Positions 6,832 through 14,218 of a stretch of 40,725 nt of DNA are shown piece by piece. The position numbers and the translations under genes were made by a program. The notes beneath the pieces are model-generated. The model saw only the letters and a program-made list of their open reading frames with translations. It was not told where the DNA came from and did not search any database. The DNA is from an uncultured Eubacteriales bacterium (GTDB lineage Bacteria > Bacillota > Clostridia > Oscillospirales > CAG-272). Location: positions 1 through 40,725 of the forward strand of contig CAKSLQ010000016.1 in NCBI GenBank assembly GCA_934467415.1. The letters are read 5' to 3'. How positions within the stretch are numbered: the stretch's first letter is position 1; every line of letters begins with the position of its first letter.

Positions 6832-8208
6832 TTATGCTTTCTTCGCCTTTTCCATGCGGGTAGCGGGGCGATAGCAGACCGCGGCGGCGGTGAGCATCGC
6901 CGCCGTTGCAAAGAGGCTGATGGGGTACGCCGTCAGGATCGTCTCAAAGGTGGGGCTCTGCGGGAACGCGAGGAGAATCCAGACAATGCGGACGCCGCAG
7001 ATCCCGAGCACCGTCAGCACGGCAGGCACGAGCGAATGCCCGAAGCCGCGCAGATAGCCGGACAGCATCTCATAGATCATGGTGAACGGATACGCCGCGA
7101 AGATGAACACGAGGCGCGTATATCCGATGGCAATGACCGCAGGATCGCGGTTGAACAGCGAGAGCAGGAAATGCCCGGACAGCAGCACGAGCAGAATGGT
7201 CGCACCGAGCGCGGCGGCGGCCTCCAGCAGGGAGAGCTTCAGCGTCTTTTTGCAGCGCTCCGGCTGTCCCGCGCCGCAGTTCTGCCCGACGAAGGTGGTG
7301 CAGGCCTGCGTGAAGCCGTTCATGACATAATAGGCGAAGATCTCCACATTGAATGCGGCGCTGGACGCCGCCATCACCGTGGTGCCGAGCGTATTGACCG
7401 CCGCCTGAATGACAATGTTGGAGACCGAGAACATGGCGCTCTGCACCCCGGCAGGCACGCCGATGCGCAGGGTCTGTATAAGCACGCGGCGGTCGATGCA
7501 CAGCTTGCGCGGCTCGACCCGGATGTCGCCGCCGTGCTTGCGCAGACGGCTGTACAGAATCGCCGCACTGACCGCATTGGAGACGACCGTGGCGATCGCC
7601 ACCCCCTCTACCGTCATATGGAGTACGGCGACAAAGAACAGATTGAGCAGCACGTTGAGCACACCGGAGGAAGCCAGCGCGATCAGCGGCGTTTTGGTAT
7701 CGCCCGCCGAACGGAAGATCGCCGCCTCGAAATTATAGAGCAGAATGACCGGCACGCCGAGCATGTAGATACGCAGATACAGCAGCGCATACGGGAAAAC
7801 ATCCTCCGGCGTGCGCAGGAGCTTCAGCAGCTCGGGCGCGAGCAGCTCGCCGAGGACGGTGACCATAGCGCCGAGCAGCAGCGCCGTGAGGATCGAGGTG
7901 TGCGTGGCGCGGCGCACCGTCTCCCGCTCGCCGCGGCCGATGGCGTTGGCAATGACGACGTTGACGCCGAGCGAAATGCCGACAAACAGGTTGACAAACA
8001 GGCCGATGATGGCGCTGTTCGTACCCACGGCGGCGACCGCAACATTGCGGAGCTCCCCCGTGAAATTGCCGACGACCGCCACATCCGAGGCGTTGAACAG
8101 CTGTGAGAGCACCGCCGTCGCCGCGACAGGCAGCGCAAAGCGGATCAGCTTGTTCCAGATCGGACCGCTTAACATGTCGATCTCTTTTTTCCTGCTGACT
8201 GTTTCCAT
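6832..8208 (-). CDS. MATE-family multidrug/cation efflux transporter
   Basis: Starting at the ATG at 8208 (AAAGGA six bases upstream) the product is 458 residues, normal for MATE proteins; longer upstream readings lack a ribosome binding site and cross the promoter. About twelve membrane segments are visible. The repeated halves begin with IWNKLIRFALPVAATAVLSQ and later RVLIQTLRIGVPAGVQSAM. MATE motifs such as FVGQNCGAGQPERC are present in the second half. The family exports drugs, metabolites or cationic compounds using Na+ or H+ gradients; the substrate cannot be read here. It is monocistronic and divergent from a LytTR regulator, which may control it (inference). Confidence 0.93.
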   Translation of the reverse strand: METVSRKKEIDMLSGPIWNKLIRFALPVAATAVLSQLFNASDVAVVGNFTGELRNVAVAAVGTNSAIIGLFVNLFVGISLGVNVVIANAIGRGERETVRRATHTSILTALLLGAMVTVLGELLAPELLKLLRTPEDVFPYALLYLRIYMLGVPVILLYNFEAAIFRSAGDTKTPLIALASSGVLNVLLNLFFVAVLHMTVEGVAIATVVSNAVSAAILYSRLRKHGGDIRVEPRKLCIDRRVLIQTLRIGVPAGVQSAMFSVSNIVIQAAVNTLGTTVMAASSAAFNVEIFAYYVMNGFTQACTTFVGQNCGAGQPERCKKTLKLSLLEAAAALGATILLVLLSGHFLLSLFNRDPAVIAIGYTRLVFIFAAYPFTMIYEMLSGYLRGFGHSLVPAVLTVLGICGVRIVWILLAFPQSPTFETILTAYPISLFATAAMLTAAAVCYRPATRMEKAKKA

Positions 8209-8229
8209 ACCGTTTCCTTTCGCGGCAAA

Positions 8230-8270
8230 GTACCGCACTTTATTGTACCGCATTCGCCGCCGGTTGGCAA
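8230..8270 (-). promoter_or_regulatory. Promoter of the MATE gene with direct repeats
   Basis: On the minus strand TTGCCA (8270-8265) and TACAAT (8247-8242) are spaced by 17 bases. The octamer GTACCGCA occurs twice on the plus strand (8230-8237 and 8245-8252), overlapping the -10 box and the start point, a position suited to a repressor. Confidence 0.6.
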
Positions 8271-8330
8271 GCGGTATTTTCGGAGATTTTTGCATTTTCG
8301 GCGATCGGCTGCCGACCTCTGCGTTTTTTT

Positions 8331-8399
8331 GACCGTTCGGTGCATATTTCCGACCGCTTGCCGAAAAATCCACGCAAAGCAAAAAAACTGTGCTATACT
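8331..8399 (+). promoter_or_regulatory. LytTR-type direct-repeat operator and promoter of the lytTR-DUF3021 operon
   Basis: GACCGTTCG (8331-8339) and GACCGCTTG (8352-8360) are separated by exactly 12 bases, the N12 spacing known for LytTR sites such as those of AgrA. ACCGTTCGG in the first copy fits the published LytTR half-site consensus. The repeats lie upstream of TATACT (8394-8399), which has no good -35 box. Autoregulation is inference. Confidence 0.55.
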
Positions 8400-8424
8400 C
8401 ATAACAGAACGAGGGGGGAATGCC

Positions 8425-8865
8425 ATGAAGTTTGATCTCATCATTGATAAAGCGGCGGAGGAATCCGTCACCGTGACGGCGCACGCGCGGTCACCGCTGA
8501 CCGACGAAATCGAGAGCCTGGTGCTTGCCTGCGGCGGCGGCGACCGCATCGCCGGCTACCGGGACGAGGAGATGAAGCTGCTTCGCCTCGGCGAGGTGGA
8601 CTGCTTTTTCATTGCGGACGGCAAGACCTGCGCCGCGGCGGCGGACGGCAGAACCTATCAGCTCCGGCAGCGGCTCTGCGAGGTCGAGGCGCGCCTGCCC
8701 GCCGCATTTGTGAAGATCAACCGCGGCGCGGTCGGCCAGCTGTCGCGCATCGAGCGCTTTATCGGGACATTTGCGGGCGGGGTTGACGTCCGGTTTTACG
8801 GCGGGCATCGGGAATACGTTTCCCGCAGGTGTCTTGCCGAGCTGAAAAGGAGGATGGGGATATGA
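8425..8865 (+). CDS. LytTR-domain DNA-binding response protein
   Basis: The 146-residue protein lacks a receiver domain. Its N-terminal 45 residues are a short alpha/beta region; residues about 46-146 form a LytTR domain recognised by LGEVDCFFIADGKTCA, YQLRQRLCEVEARLP, the hallmark FVKINRGAVGQLSRIERF, and the end GHREYVSRRCLAELKRRMG. LytTR domains bind direct repeats through beta-hairpins. The start follows GAGGGGGG. It overlaps the next gene, a DUF3021 membrane protein, by four bases. LytTR-DUF3021 pairs are common in Bacillota and appear to be small regulatory modules in which the membrane partner modulates the regulator; that role is inferred from conserved pairing. Confidence 0.9.
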   Translation: MKFDLIIDKAAEESVTVTAHARSPLTDEIESLVLACGGGDRIAGYRDEEMKLLRLGEVDCFFIADGKTCAAAADGRTYQLRQRLCEVEARLPAAFVKINRGAVGQLSRIERFIGTFAGGVDVRFYGGHREYVSRRCLAELKRRMGI

Positions 8866-9284
8866 AATCTTTTCTGAAAGCTTTTGCACAGCGCGGCCTT
8901 TGCGCGGCGGCGGGCGGCCCGGTCGTCATGGCGATCGTCTACCTGTGCCTGCACGCGGCGGGAGCGGTGGACTCCATCGACGCGGTCAAGGTCGCCGTCG
9001 AAATTCTCACCGTGACGCTGCTTGCGTTCATCGCAGCGGGCATCACCGCCATCTACAAGGTGGAGCGCCTGCCGCTTGCCGCCGCGGCGATGATTCAGCT
9101 GGCCGTGCTCTACGCCGACTACATCCTGATCTATCTGTTCAACGGCTGGCTGAAGAACAGCGCGTTTGCGATCGGCATTTTCACCGGCATCTTCATCGTC
9201 GGCTATGCCGTTATCTGGTGCATCATTCTGCTGATCAACCGGCACAAGGTCGCCGAGATGAACCGCAGAATGCAGAAAAGTTAA
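8862..9284 (+). CDS. DUF3021 family membrane protein
   Basis: The 140-residue protein has four membrane segments at about residues 14-33, 42-65, 70-92 and 98-122 and ends in a charged cytoplasmic tail (RHKVAEMNRRMQKS). This size and topology, and the preceding LytTR gene, match DUF3021. Such proteins are paired with LytTR regulators and probably act as membrane-bound partners. The ATG overlaps the LytTR stop (ATGA). A strong terminator follows directly, so this is the last gene of the operon. Confidence 0.85.
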   Translation: MKSFLKAFAQRGLCAAAGGPVVMAIVYLCLHAAGAVDSIDAVKVAVEILTVTLLAFIAAGITAIYKVERLPLAAAAMIQLAVLYADYILIYLFNGWLKNSAFAIGIFTGIFIVGYAVIWCIILLINRHKVAEMNRRMQKS

Positions 9285-9285
9285 G

Positions 9286-9317
9286 GCAAAAAGCCCTCCG
9301 CACGGAGGGCTTTTTGC
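9286..9317 (+). terminator. Intrinsic terminator after the DUF3021 gene
   Basis: A perfect 14-bp stem (9286-9299 with 9304-9317) around the loop GCAC, with T5 inside the 3' arm. Its last bases form part of the proposed sigma-E promoter for spoIVA. Confidence 0.8.
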
Positions 9318-9344
9318 ATGTTCCGCGCCCGGCTCTCATATGAT
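9316..9344 (+). promoter_or_regulatory. Candidate sigma-E promoter of spoIVA
   Basis: GCATGTT (9316-9322) and CATATGAT (9337-9344) are spaced by 14 bases. They match the known mother-cell sigma-E consensus (K-M-ATATT, then CATACA-H-T) at six of seven and six of eight positions. spoIVA is sigma-E dependent in known spore formers. No sigma-A boxes are seen in the gap. Confidence 0.5.
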
Positions 9345-9380
9345 TAGGACAAGAGAAAACATCCATACGGAGGAACGAGC

Positions 9381-10859
9381 ATGGTACGAAGCAGTATTTA
9401 CGAGGACATCGCAAAGCGGACGAAGGGCGACATCTACATCGGGGTCGTCGGCCCGGTGCGGACGGGCAAATCCACCTTTATCAAGCGGTTCATGGAGGAA
9501 ATGGTGCTGCCGAACATCGCGGACGAGGACGCGCGCGCCCGCGCGCGCGACGAGCTGCCGCAGTCGGCCAGCGGCAAGACCGTGATGACCGCCGAGCCGA
9601 AGTTCATCCCCGAGCGCGGCGCGCATCTGAAGACCGCGGGCGGGCTGAACATGAATGTGCGCATGGTGGACTGCGTGGGCTTCCCCGTGGAGGGGGCGCT
9701 CGGCGCGGAGGAAAACGGCGAGGCGCGGCTGGTCAACACGCCGTGGAGCGAGGACAAGATGGCGTTCGCGGCGGCGGCGCGGCTCGGCACCGAGAAGGTC
9801 ATGCGCGAGCATTCCACGGTCGGCGTGGTCGTCAGCACCGACGGCTCGATCGGCGAGCTGCCCCGCGCAAGCTACGCCCCCGCCGAGGAGGAGATCGTCG
9901 CCGAGATGAAAAAGAGCGGCAAGCCGTTCATCCTGCTGCTCAACTGCAAAACGCCGCACAGCGACGAGGCACAGACGCTCGGGCGCGCACTCGAGGAAAA
10001 ATACGGCGTGGCGGTGGCGCTGGTCAACTGCACCGCGCTTTCGGCGGCGGACATCGAGGGCATCCTCGCGCTCTTGCTCGGCGAATTTCCGATCCGCCGC
10101 GTGAACATCGACCTGCCCGCCTGGATCCCGGCGCTCGGCGAGACGCACCCGCTGCGCGCGGGCATCTACCGCGCAGTGGTCGCCGCCGCCGGGGAGCTGG
10201 AGAAGATCGGCGAGCTGCCCCGCGCCTTTGAGATGGGCATGGGTGAGGACGCGGGCGCGTACTTCGAGGACGCGGCCACCGACCTCGGCACCGGCGAGGC
10301 GACGGTGCGGCTGCGCGTGCCGACCGAGAAGTACTTCGAGGTGCTCTCTTCCCTCTCCGGCACGAAGATCGAGAGCGACGCCGAGCTGTTCGACGCCTTC
10401 TGCACGCTGGCCAAGGCAAAGAAGGAATACGACCGCGTGGCGGCGGCGCTTGCCGACGTCGAGCGCAAGGGCTACGGCATCGTGATGCCGACGGTGAGCG
10501 AGCTTGCGCTGAAGGAGCCGCAGATCGTCAAGCAGGCGGGCGGCTATGCCGTGCGGCTGCGCGCAGTTGCCAAGTCGATCCACATGATCCGCGCGGACAT
10601 CGAGGCGGAGGTCAACCCCATCGTCGGCAGCGAGGCGCAGTCCGAGGAGCTGGTGCGCTCGATCGAGGCCTCGCTCGGCGAAGCGCCCGAGAAGATCTGG
10701 GACACCAACATGTTCGGCAAGTCGCTCTACGAGCTGGTGAGCGAGAGCCTCACGAGCAAGCTGGCGCACATCCCCGAGGACGCACAGAAGCGGCTCTCCG
10801 AGACGCTGGAGCGCGTCATCAACGAGGGCAGCGGCGGTCTCATCTGTATTATATTGTAG
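9381..10859 (+). CDS. spoIVA: Stage IV sporulation protein A (spore coat basement ATPase)
   Basis: The 492-residue product matches SpoIVA from end to end in length and organisation. It opens with an N-terminal TRAFAC-type ATPase domain, with Walker A GPVRTGKST at about residues 24-32 and switch region VDCVGFPVEGA. It continues through the alpha/beta middle domain to the conserved C-terminus INEGSGGLICIIL. In sporulation SpoIVA is made in the mother cell, docks on the forespore membrane, and uses ATP to polymerise into the static shell on which the coat is built. GGAGG lies upstream of the ATG. It is monocistronic with its own terminator. Presence of this gene is the best evidence that the organism forms endospores. 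Confidence 0.97.
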   Translation: MVRSSIYEDIAKRTKGDIYIGVVGPVRTGKSTFIKRFMEEMVLPNIADEDARARARDELPQSASGKTVMTAEPKFIPERGAHLKTAGGLNMNVRMVDCVGFPVEGALGAEENGEARLVNTPWSEDKMAFAAAARLGTEKVMREHSTVGVVVSTDGSIGELPRASYAPAEEEIVAEMKKSGKPFILLLNCKTPHSDEAQTLGRALEEKYGVAVALVNCTALSAADIEGILALLLGEFPIRRVNIDLPAWIPALGETHPLRAGIYRAVVAAAGELEKIGELPRAFEMGMGEDAGAYFEDAATDLGTGEATVRLRVPTEKYFEVLSSLSGTKIESDAELFDAFCTLAKAKKEYDRVAAALADVERKGYGIVMPTVSELALKEPQIVKQAGGYAVRLRAVAKSIHMIRADIEAEVNPIVGSEAQSEELVRSIEASLGEAPEKIWDTNMFGKSLYELVSESLTSKLAHIPEDAQKRLSETLERVINEGSGGLICIIL

Positions 10860-10860
10860 G

Positions 10861-10900
10861 AAAACAACCGGCAGATATGAATGTGTCTGCCGGTTGTTTT
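10861..10900 (+). terminator. Intrinsic terminator after spoIVA
   Basis: A perfect 15-bp stem (10861-10875 with 10886-10900) with a 10-base loop, ending in TTTT. Confidence 0.8.
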
Positions 10901-10910
10901 ATTTGCCGAT

Positions 10911-10958
10911 AAATATATCGATATTTCTATTGATTTTTTCGGTAATATGGCGTATACT
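10911..10958 (+). promoter_or_regulatory. Promoter and candidate operator of the toxin-antitoxin operon
   Basis: TTGATT (10930-10935) and TATACT (10953-10958) are 17 bases apart. A perfect 10-bp palindrome ATATCGATAT (10915-10924), within the larger imperfect dyad 10911-10926, sits just upstream of the -35 box, where antitoxins of this kind often bind to repress their own operon. Confidence 0.6.
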
Positions 10959-10992
10959 AAAGACAGAATAAAAGATAAACGGAGGTATCGCC

Positions 10993-11319
10993 ATGGACGC
11001 TATGTCGATTCTCGGCACGATGAACTCAATCGTACCGATTACACGCTTCAACAAAGGCGAGGCGGGAAAAGTGTTTGACGAAGTCGAAAAGAACGGCATC
11101 AAAATCGTTGTCAAAAACAACAAGCCCGCCTGCATCCTGCTCTCGCCCGAGCAATACGAGACGCTGATGGAAATGCTCTCGGACAATATCCTCTGTGAGG
11201 AAGCCGAAAAGCGCGTGGCGAGCAGTCAAAAAACCTACTCGCACGCCGAAGTCATGCGGGAACTCGGCATCACCGAAGACATGCTCGCCGCTGCCGATGT
11301 CGAGGTTGACGAGGCATGA
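10993..11319 (+). CDS. Type II antitoxin, Phd/YefM family
   Basis: The 108-residue protein has the Phd/YefM DNA-binding N-terminal domain (residues about 10-70: SIVPITRFNKGEAGKVFDEV, then IKIVVKNNKPACILLSPEQYETL) and an extended acidic C-terminal tail (EVMRELGITEDMLAAADVEVDEA) that would wrap the toxin. GGAGGT lies six bases before the ATG at 10993; an internal ATG at 11002 is less likely. It overlaps the toxin gene by four bases. The pair neutralises an mRNA-cleaving toxin and normally represses its own promoter. Confidence 0.88.
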   Translation: MDAMSILGTMNSIVPITRFNKGEAGKVFDEVEKNGIKIVVKNNKPACILLSPEQYETLMEMLSDNILCEEAEKRVASSQKTYSHAEVMRELGITEDMLAAADVEVDEA

Positions 11320-11645
11320 ACTGGACGGTTGAATACCTGGACGCCGCGCTGCGCGACCTGAAAAAGATTGAACCGCACAACCGGCTGCTGATTCTGAAAG
11401 CAATTGAAAAGGTCGCCATGCGCCCGCTGCCGCCGCCGGACGGCATCGGCAAGCCGCTCGGCAATCACGCATCGTCAAAGCTCGCCGGTTACTTCAAAAT
11501 CAAGCTGAAAGACCTCGGTTACCGCGTCGTCTACGGGCTGAAAAAAGAGCACGGCGTCATGACTATCATTGTCATCGGCATCCGCGACGACGAAGCCGTC
11601 TACAAAGAAGCCGAGCGCCGCATCAAGGGCGGACTTGAACAATAA
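11316..11645 (+). CDS. Type II toxin, RelE/ParE superfamily
   Basis: The 109-residue basic protein has the RelE/ParE fold pattern: an N-terminal strand WTVEYLDAALRDLKKIEP, two helices, then the core LAGYFKIKLKDLGYRVVYGLKKE and the C-terminal strand MTIIVIGIRDDEAVYKEAERR. RelE members cleave ribosome-bound mRNA, whereas ParE members poison gyrase. The conserved GYRVVYGL arginine, lysine-rich core and YKEAERR tail favour a RelE-type RNase, but the call is not certain. It is coupled to the antitoxin gene by an ATGA overlap and followed by a shared terminator. Confidence 0.88.
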   Translation: MNWTVEYLDAALRDLKKIEPHNRLLILKAIEKVAMRPLPPPDGIGKPLGNHASSKLAGYFKIKLKDLGYRVVYGLKKEHGVMTIIVIGIRDDEAVYKEAERRIKGGLEQ

Positions 11646-11683
11646 AAAAGTGCTGCAAAGCCGTAGCTTTGCAGCACTTTTTT
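11644..11683. terminator. Bidirectional terminator between toxin gene and ung
   Basis: A perfect 18-bp stem (11644-11661 with 11666-11683) with loop CGTA; A-run and T-run on the two sides serve both converging genes. Confidence 0.85.
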
Positions 11684-11686
11684 GCG

Positions 11687-12349
11687 TCAGTCCAGTCGCC
11701 AGTCGATCGGCGCGGGCAAAAGGGCGTTCGCCTTGGAAAAATGGCGGCAGCCGAAAAAGCCGTTGTAGGCGGAGAGGGGGCTTGGGTGCGCGGCGGTGAG
11801 CACATGGTGGTTCGGATTTGTGATCAGCGCGCGCTTGCTCTTGGCAAAGTTGCCCCAAAGCAGGAAGACGATCGGCTCCTTCCGCGCATTGAGCAGGGTG
11901 ATGATGCGGTCGGTGAACTGCTCCCAACCGATACCGCGGTGGCTGGCCGCCATGCCGCCGCGCACGGTCAGCACCGTGTTGAGCAGCAGGACGCCGTTCT
12001 CCGCCCAGCGGGTGAGATCGCCGCTCTTCGGCGTGGGGTAGCCGAGGTCGTCGCTGTACTCCTTGAAGATGTTGACGAGCGACGGCGGGGGCGGCGTGTC
12101 CCCCTGCACCGAAAAGGACAGCCCGTGCGCCTGCCCCGGTCCGTGGTAGGGGTCCTGCCCGAGGATGACCGCCTTGACCGCGTGGTAATCCGTGATCTTC
12201 AGCGCGTCGAAGATATGGTGCATCTCCGGGTAGACCGGATAGTTCGGGTTTGCGTACTCCGCCTTCAGAAATGCGCGGATGCGCTGATAATATTCCTTTT
12301 GAAACTCGTCTGCAAGCAGCGCGTCCCATTCGTTGCCGAGCGATACCAT
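11687..12349 (-). CDS. ung: Uracil-DNA glycosylase (family 1)
   Basis: The ATG at 12349 follows GGAGG with a seven-base spacer, giving 220 residues. The family 1 active site motifs are intact: GQDPYHGPGQAHGLSFSV (catalytic Asp66) and HPSPLSAYNGFFGCRHFSKAN (His188, DNA-intercalation loop). The enzyme removes uracil from DNA as the first step of base excision repair. A frame extension further upstream would run across the promoter and is rejected. The gene is preceded by a good promoter that overlaps the end of the DUF4173 gene. Confidence 0.97.
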   Translation of the reverse strand: MVSLGNEWDALLADEFQKEYYQRIRAFLKAEYANPNYPVYPEMHHIFDALKITDYHAVKAVILGQDPYHGPGQAHGLSFSVQGDTPPPPSLVNIFKEYSDDLGYPTPKSGDLTRWAENGVLLLNTVLTVRGGMAASHRGIGWEQFTDRIITLLNARKEPIVFLLWGNFAKSKRALITNPNHHVLTAAHPSPLSAYNGFFGCRHFSKANALLPAPIDWRLD

Positions 12350-12380
12350 AGTTCTGCCTCCGGTGGGTTGGTTTTTCTCT

Positions 12381-12409
12381 ATGATACCGAATTTTCGGAA
12401 CTTTGTCAA
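12381..12409 (-). promoter_or_regulatory. Sigma-A-type promoter of ung
   Basis: TTGACA (12409-12404) and TATCAT (12386-12381) are 17 bases apart. The -35 box overlaps the stop codon of the upstream DUF4173 gene. A small dyad CCGAATTTTCGG (12388-12399) lies in the spacer. Confidence 0.75.
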
Positions 12410-13989
12410 TACGGGCGATACCACGCTCTGTCCGCAGCGGCGTCGATCGCCGCCTTGTTCGCTTCAAACAGCCGGTCGGCACGCAGAGACGCGACCGAGG
12501 CGGAGCGCCAGTCACCGCTGCGTCCGCGCATCGCCTTCAGAGCGGACAGCGCCTCAGCGCGGACGGTCTCGTCCGCGCTGCCGCTGAGCCTGACCAACGC
12601 AGGTACGGCGACGTCGCCGCAGGTGTACAGGTAGTCCACGTCGATGGTCTCGTGCATGCCGCTCTCATAGGCATAGAGATTGTACTGCACGGTCACGGCG
12701 CCGAGATCCGCCGCCGAGCAGAGGACGGCAAGCACGCAGCCGACCGCGAGGATCGCACGGATATGCCGGAACTGCGGCACAAAGCACTTGACCGAGACCG
12801 CGGCAAAGACAAACAGCAGGAAGAACATGAACACCGAGGTGGAGAGCCGCAGGAAGGTCAGCCCGTAGGTGCGCATATACAGGAACATTTTTGCGATGGC
12901 GGCAGCGATCAGAAAGGCGGAAAAAGCCGAGATGAACACGGTCGCGGCGCGGACGGTGCGCGGCAGTTTGCCGTCCTTCCGCCGCACGAAAAGCCGCGCG
13001 AGGAACAGAAGCCCGAGATTGAGCACGCAGACAACGCACATTTCGCCGAAGCCGCGGCGCGCATAGGCGGCGAAGGTCAGCTCCTCCGGGCGCACGCCCG
13101 CGAAGCCGCCGACAAGGTAGGACAGCTGCGAGACGAGAAACACGACGTACAGCGCCGATACGGCGGCGAGCACCGTTGTCACAAGCGCGCTGTCGAGCAG
13201 CGGCACGCTCTCGATCGCCGTGTCCGTCTCCTCCGACTTCAGCTTTTTCTGCCGCGCAAAGAGCAGCGGGAAGAAGAACACAAAGAGCAGCACGCCGAAC
13301 AGCAGCGTGAGGAACACGTCCGTCCCGTCAAAGCGAAGCTGCGACACGACCGCGGCAAATGCGGCATCGGCGCTTTGCAGAAACAGTCCGAGCACCAGCA
13401 CGGCGGGCACGGCGATCAGAAGACCGAGAAGCACGGGCAGAAACCGCCTTCCCTCCTTCCGCCTGGCGGCAAAGGCGCGCGCCGTGATCCCGAGCATCGG
13501 GCAGGCGCCGCCGAGAAACAGGTAAAGCGGCGCGAAAGCCGCGCGGAAATCGTCAAGCATCGACGCGCCCGCACCGGTCGCCGACACGAGGAACAGCGCG
13601 CCGGACAGCCAGGCAAACAGCATCTTATAGGGCGTCATCGCCGTCTCGCCGAACACGGCGGCGCTTGCCGTCACAAGGACGCAGGCGGCAAGGCAGAGAA
13701 CGTTCCATGCGTCGAAATGCAGCTCTCCGCGCAGGTAAACAAGCGACGCGCCAGCGAGCAGCAGGGTGGACAGCGCGTAGCCCGCGCCTGTGCGGCAGAG
13801 CGCCGTGCAGTTGGCGGCAAAAAGGCAGAGAACAAACAGCAGTACGGCAAAGCGGCTGTCGCGGTCTGTGCAGTCCGGGAGCGGCAGGGCCGGCCTTGCG
13901 GGTGCGGCCGCGGGAGCAGCCGCGGGCTGCGTCTGCGCGGGCGCCGGATTCTGTGCCGGAGTCGTTATCGGCGTCTTTTCTTCGGTCAT
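12406..13989 (-). CDS. DUF4153/DUF4173-type multi-pass membrane protein
   Basis: The 527-residue protein has a cytoplasmic Ala/Pro-rich N-terminus (about residues 8-40, PAQNPAPAQTQPAAAP) followed by about twelve hydrophobic segments. The segment YARRGFGEMCVVCVLNLGLL is the hallmark of DUF4173, a clostridial membrane family of unknown function. The C-terminal ~90 residues after the last membrane segment (DVAVPALVRLSGSADETVRAEALSAL) look HEAT-repeat-like. The ATG overlaps the stop of the HTH gene (ATGA), so it is the last gene of the DUF2975-HTH-DUF4173 operon. No terminator separates it from ung. Confidence 0.75.
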   Translation of the reverse strand: MTEEKTPITTPAQNPAPAQTQPAAAPAAAPARPALPLPDCTDRDSRFAVLLFVLCLFAANCTALCRTGAGYALSTLLLAGASLVYLRGELHFDAWNVLCLAACVLVTASAAVFGETAMTPYKMLFAWLSGALFLVSATGAGASMLDDFRAAFAPLYLFLGGACPMLGITARAFAARRKEGRRFLPVLLGLLIAVPAVLVLGLFLQSADAAFAAVVSQLRFDGTDVFLTLLFGVLLFVFFFPLLFARQKKLKSEETDTAIESVPLLDSALVTTVLAAVSALYVVFLVSQLSYLVGGFAGVRPEELTFAAYARRGFGEMCVVCVLNLGLLFLARLFVRRKDGKLPRTVRAATVFISAFSAFLIAAAIAKMFLYMRTYGLTFLRLSTSVFMFFLLFVFAAVSVKCFVPQFRHIRAILAVGCVLAVLCSAADLGAVTVQYNLYAYESGMHETIDVDYLYTCGDVAVPALVRLSGSADETVRAEALSALKAMRGRSGDWRSASVASLRADRLFEANKAAIDAAADRAWYRPY

Positions 13990-14207
13990 TTTGCGTCCTC
14001 CCCGTCATCCACATATTCGAGAATGTCGCCCGGCTGACAGCCGAGCGTGCGGCAGAGCGCCTCCAGCGTGGAGAAGCGCACCGCCTTTGCCTTGCCGGTC
14101 TTCAGAATGGAGAGGTTCGCCTGCGTGATGCCGACCGCCTCGGCCAGCGCCCCGGACGAAATCTTCTTCTTCGCCATCTCCACATCGAGATTGATCCGAA
14201 TGGACAT
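13986..14207 (-). CDS. Small Cro/CI-type helix-turn-helix regulator (YozG-like)
   Basis: This 73-residue protein is essentially one HTH_3 domain: MAKKKISSGALAEAVGITQA, NLSILKTGKAKAVRFSTLEAL, then CRTLGCQPGDILEYV. Such minimal regulators are typically encoded beside DUF2975 membrane proteins, as here. AAGGAGG lies six bases before the ATG. It probably represses its own operon; the likely operator is the dyad at the DUF2975 promoter. The gene lies 11 bases after the DUF2975 gene and overlaps the DUF4173 gene by four bases. Confidence 0.88.
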   Translation of the reverse strand: MSIRINLDVEMAKKKISSGALAEAVGITQANLSILKTGKAKAVRFSTLEALCRTLGCQPGDILEYVDDGEDAK

Positions 14208-14218
14208 GTTACCCCTCC

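Noticed and set aside
6655..8106. Long plus-strand reading frame opposite the MATE gene
   Set aside because: It has no ribosome binding site and low-complexity Arg/Gly/Asp-rich translation. The opposite strand carries a full-length MATE transporter.
9355..9372. CATCCATACG as the -10 element of a spoIVA promoter
   Set aside because: It would place the transcription start inside or after the ribosome binding site; the upstream GCATGTT/CATATGAT pair fits better.
9336..10769. 477-codon minus-strand frame opposite spoIVA
   Set aside because: Its composition is Arg/Leu/Ala/His-rich antisense of a GC-rich gene; spoIVA on the plus strand is unambiguous.
12403..14037. 544-codon plus-strand frame opposite the DUF4173 gene
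   Set aside because: The translation is biased toward Arg, Gln, Glu and His with no domain; the minus strand encodes a coherent membrane protein in an operon.
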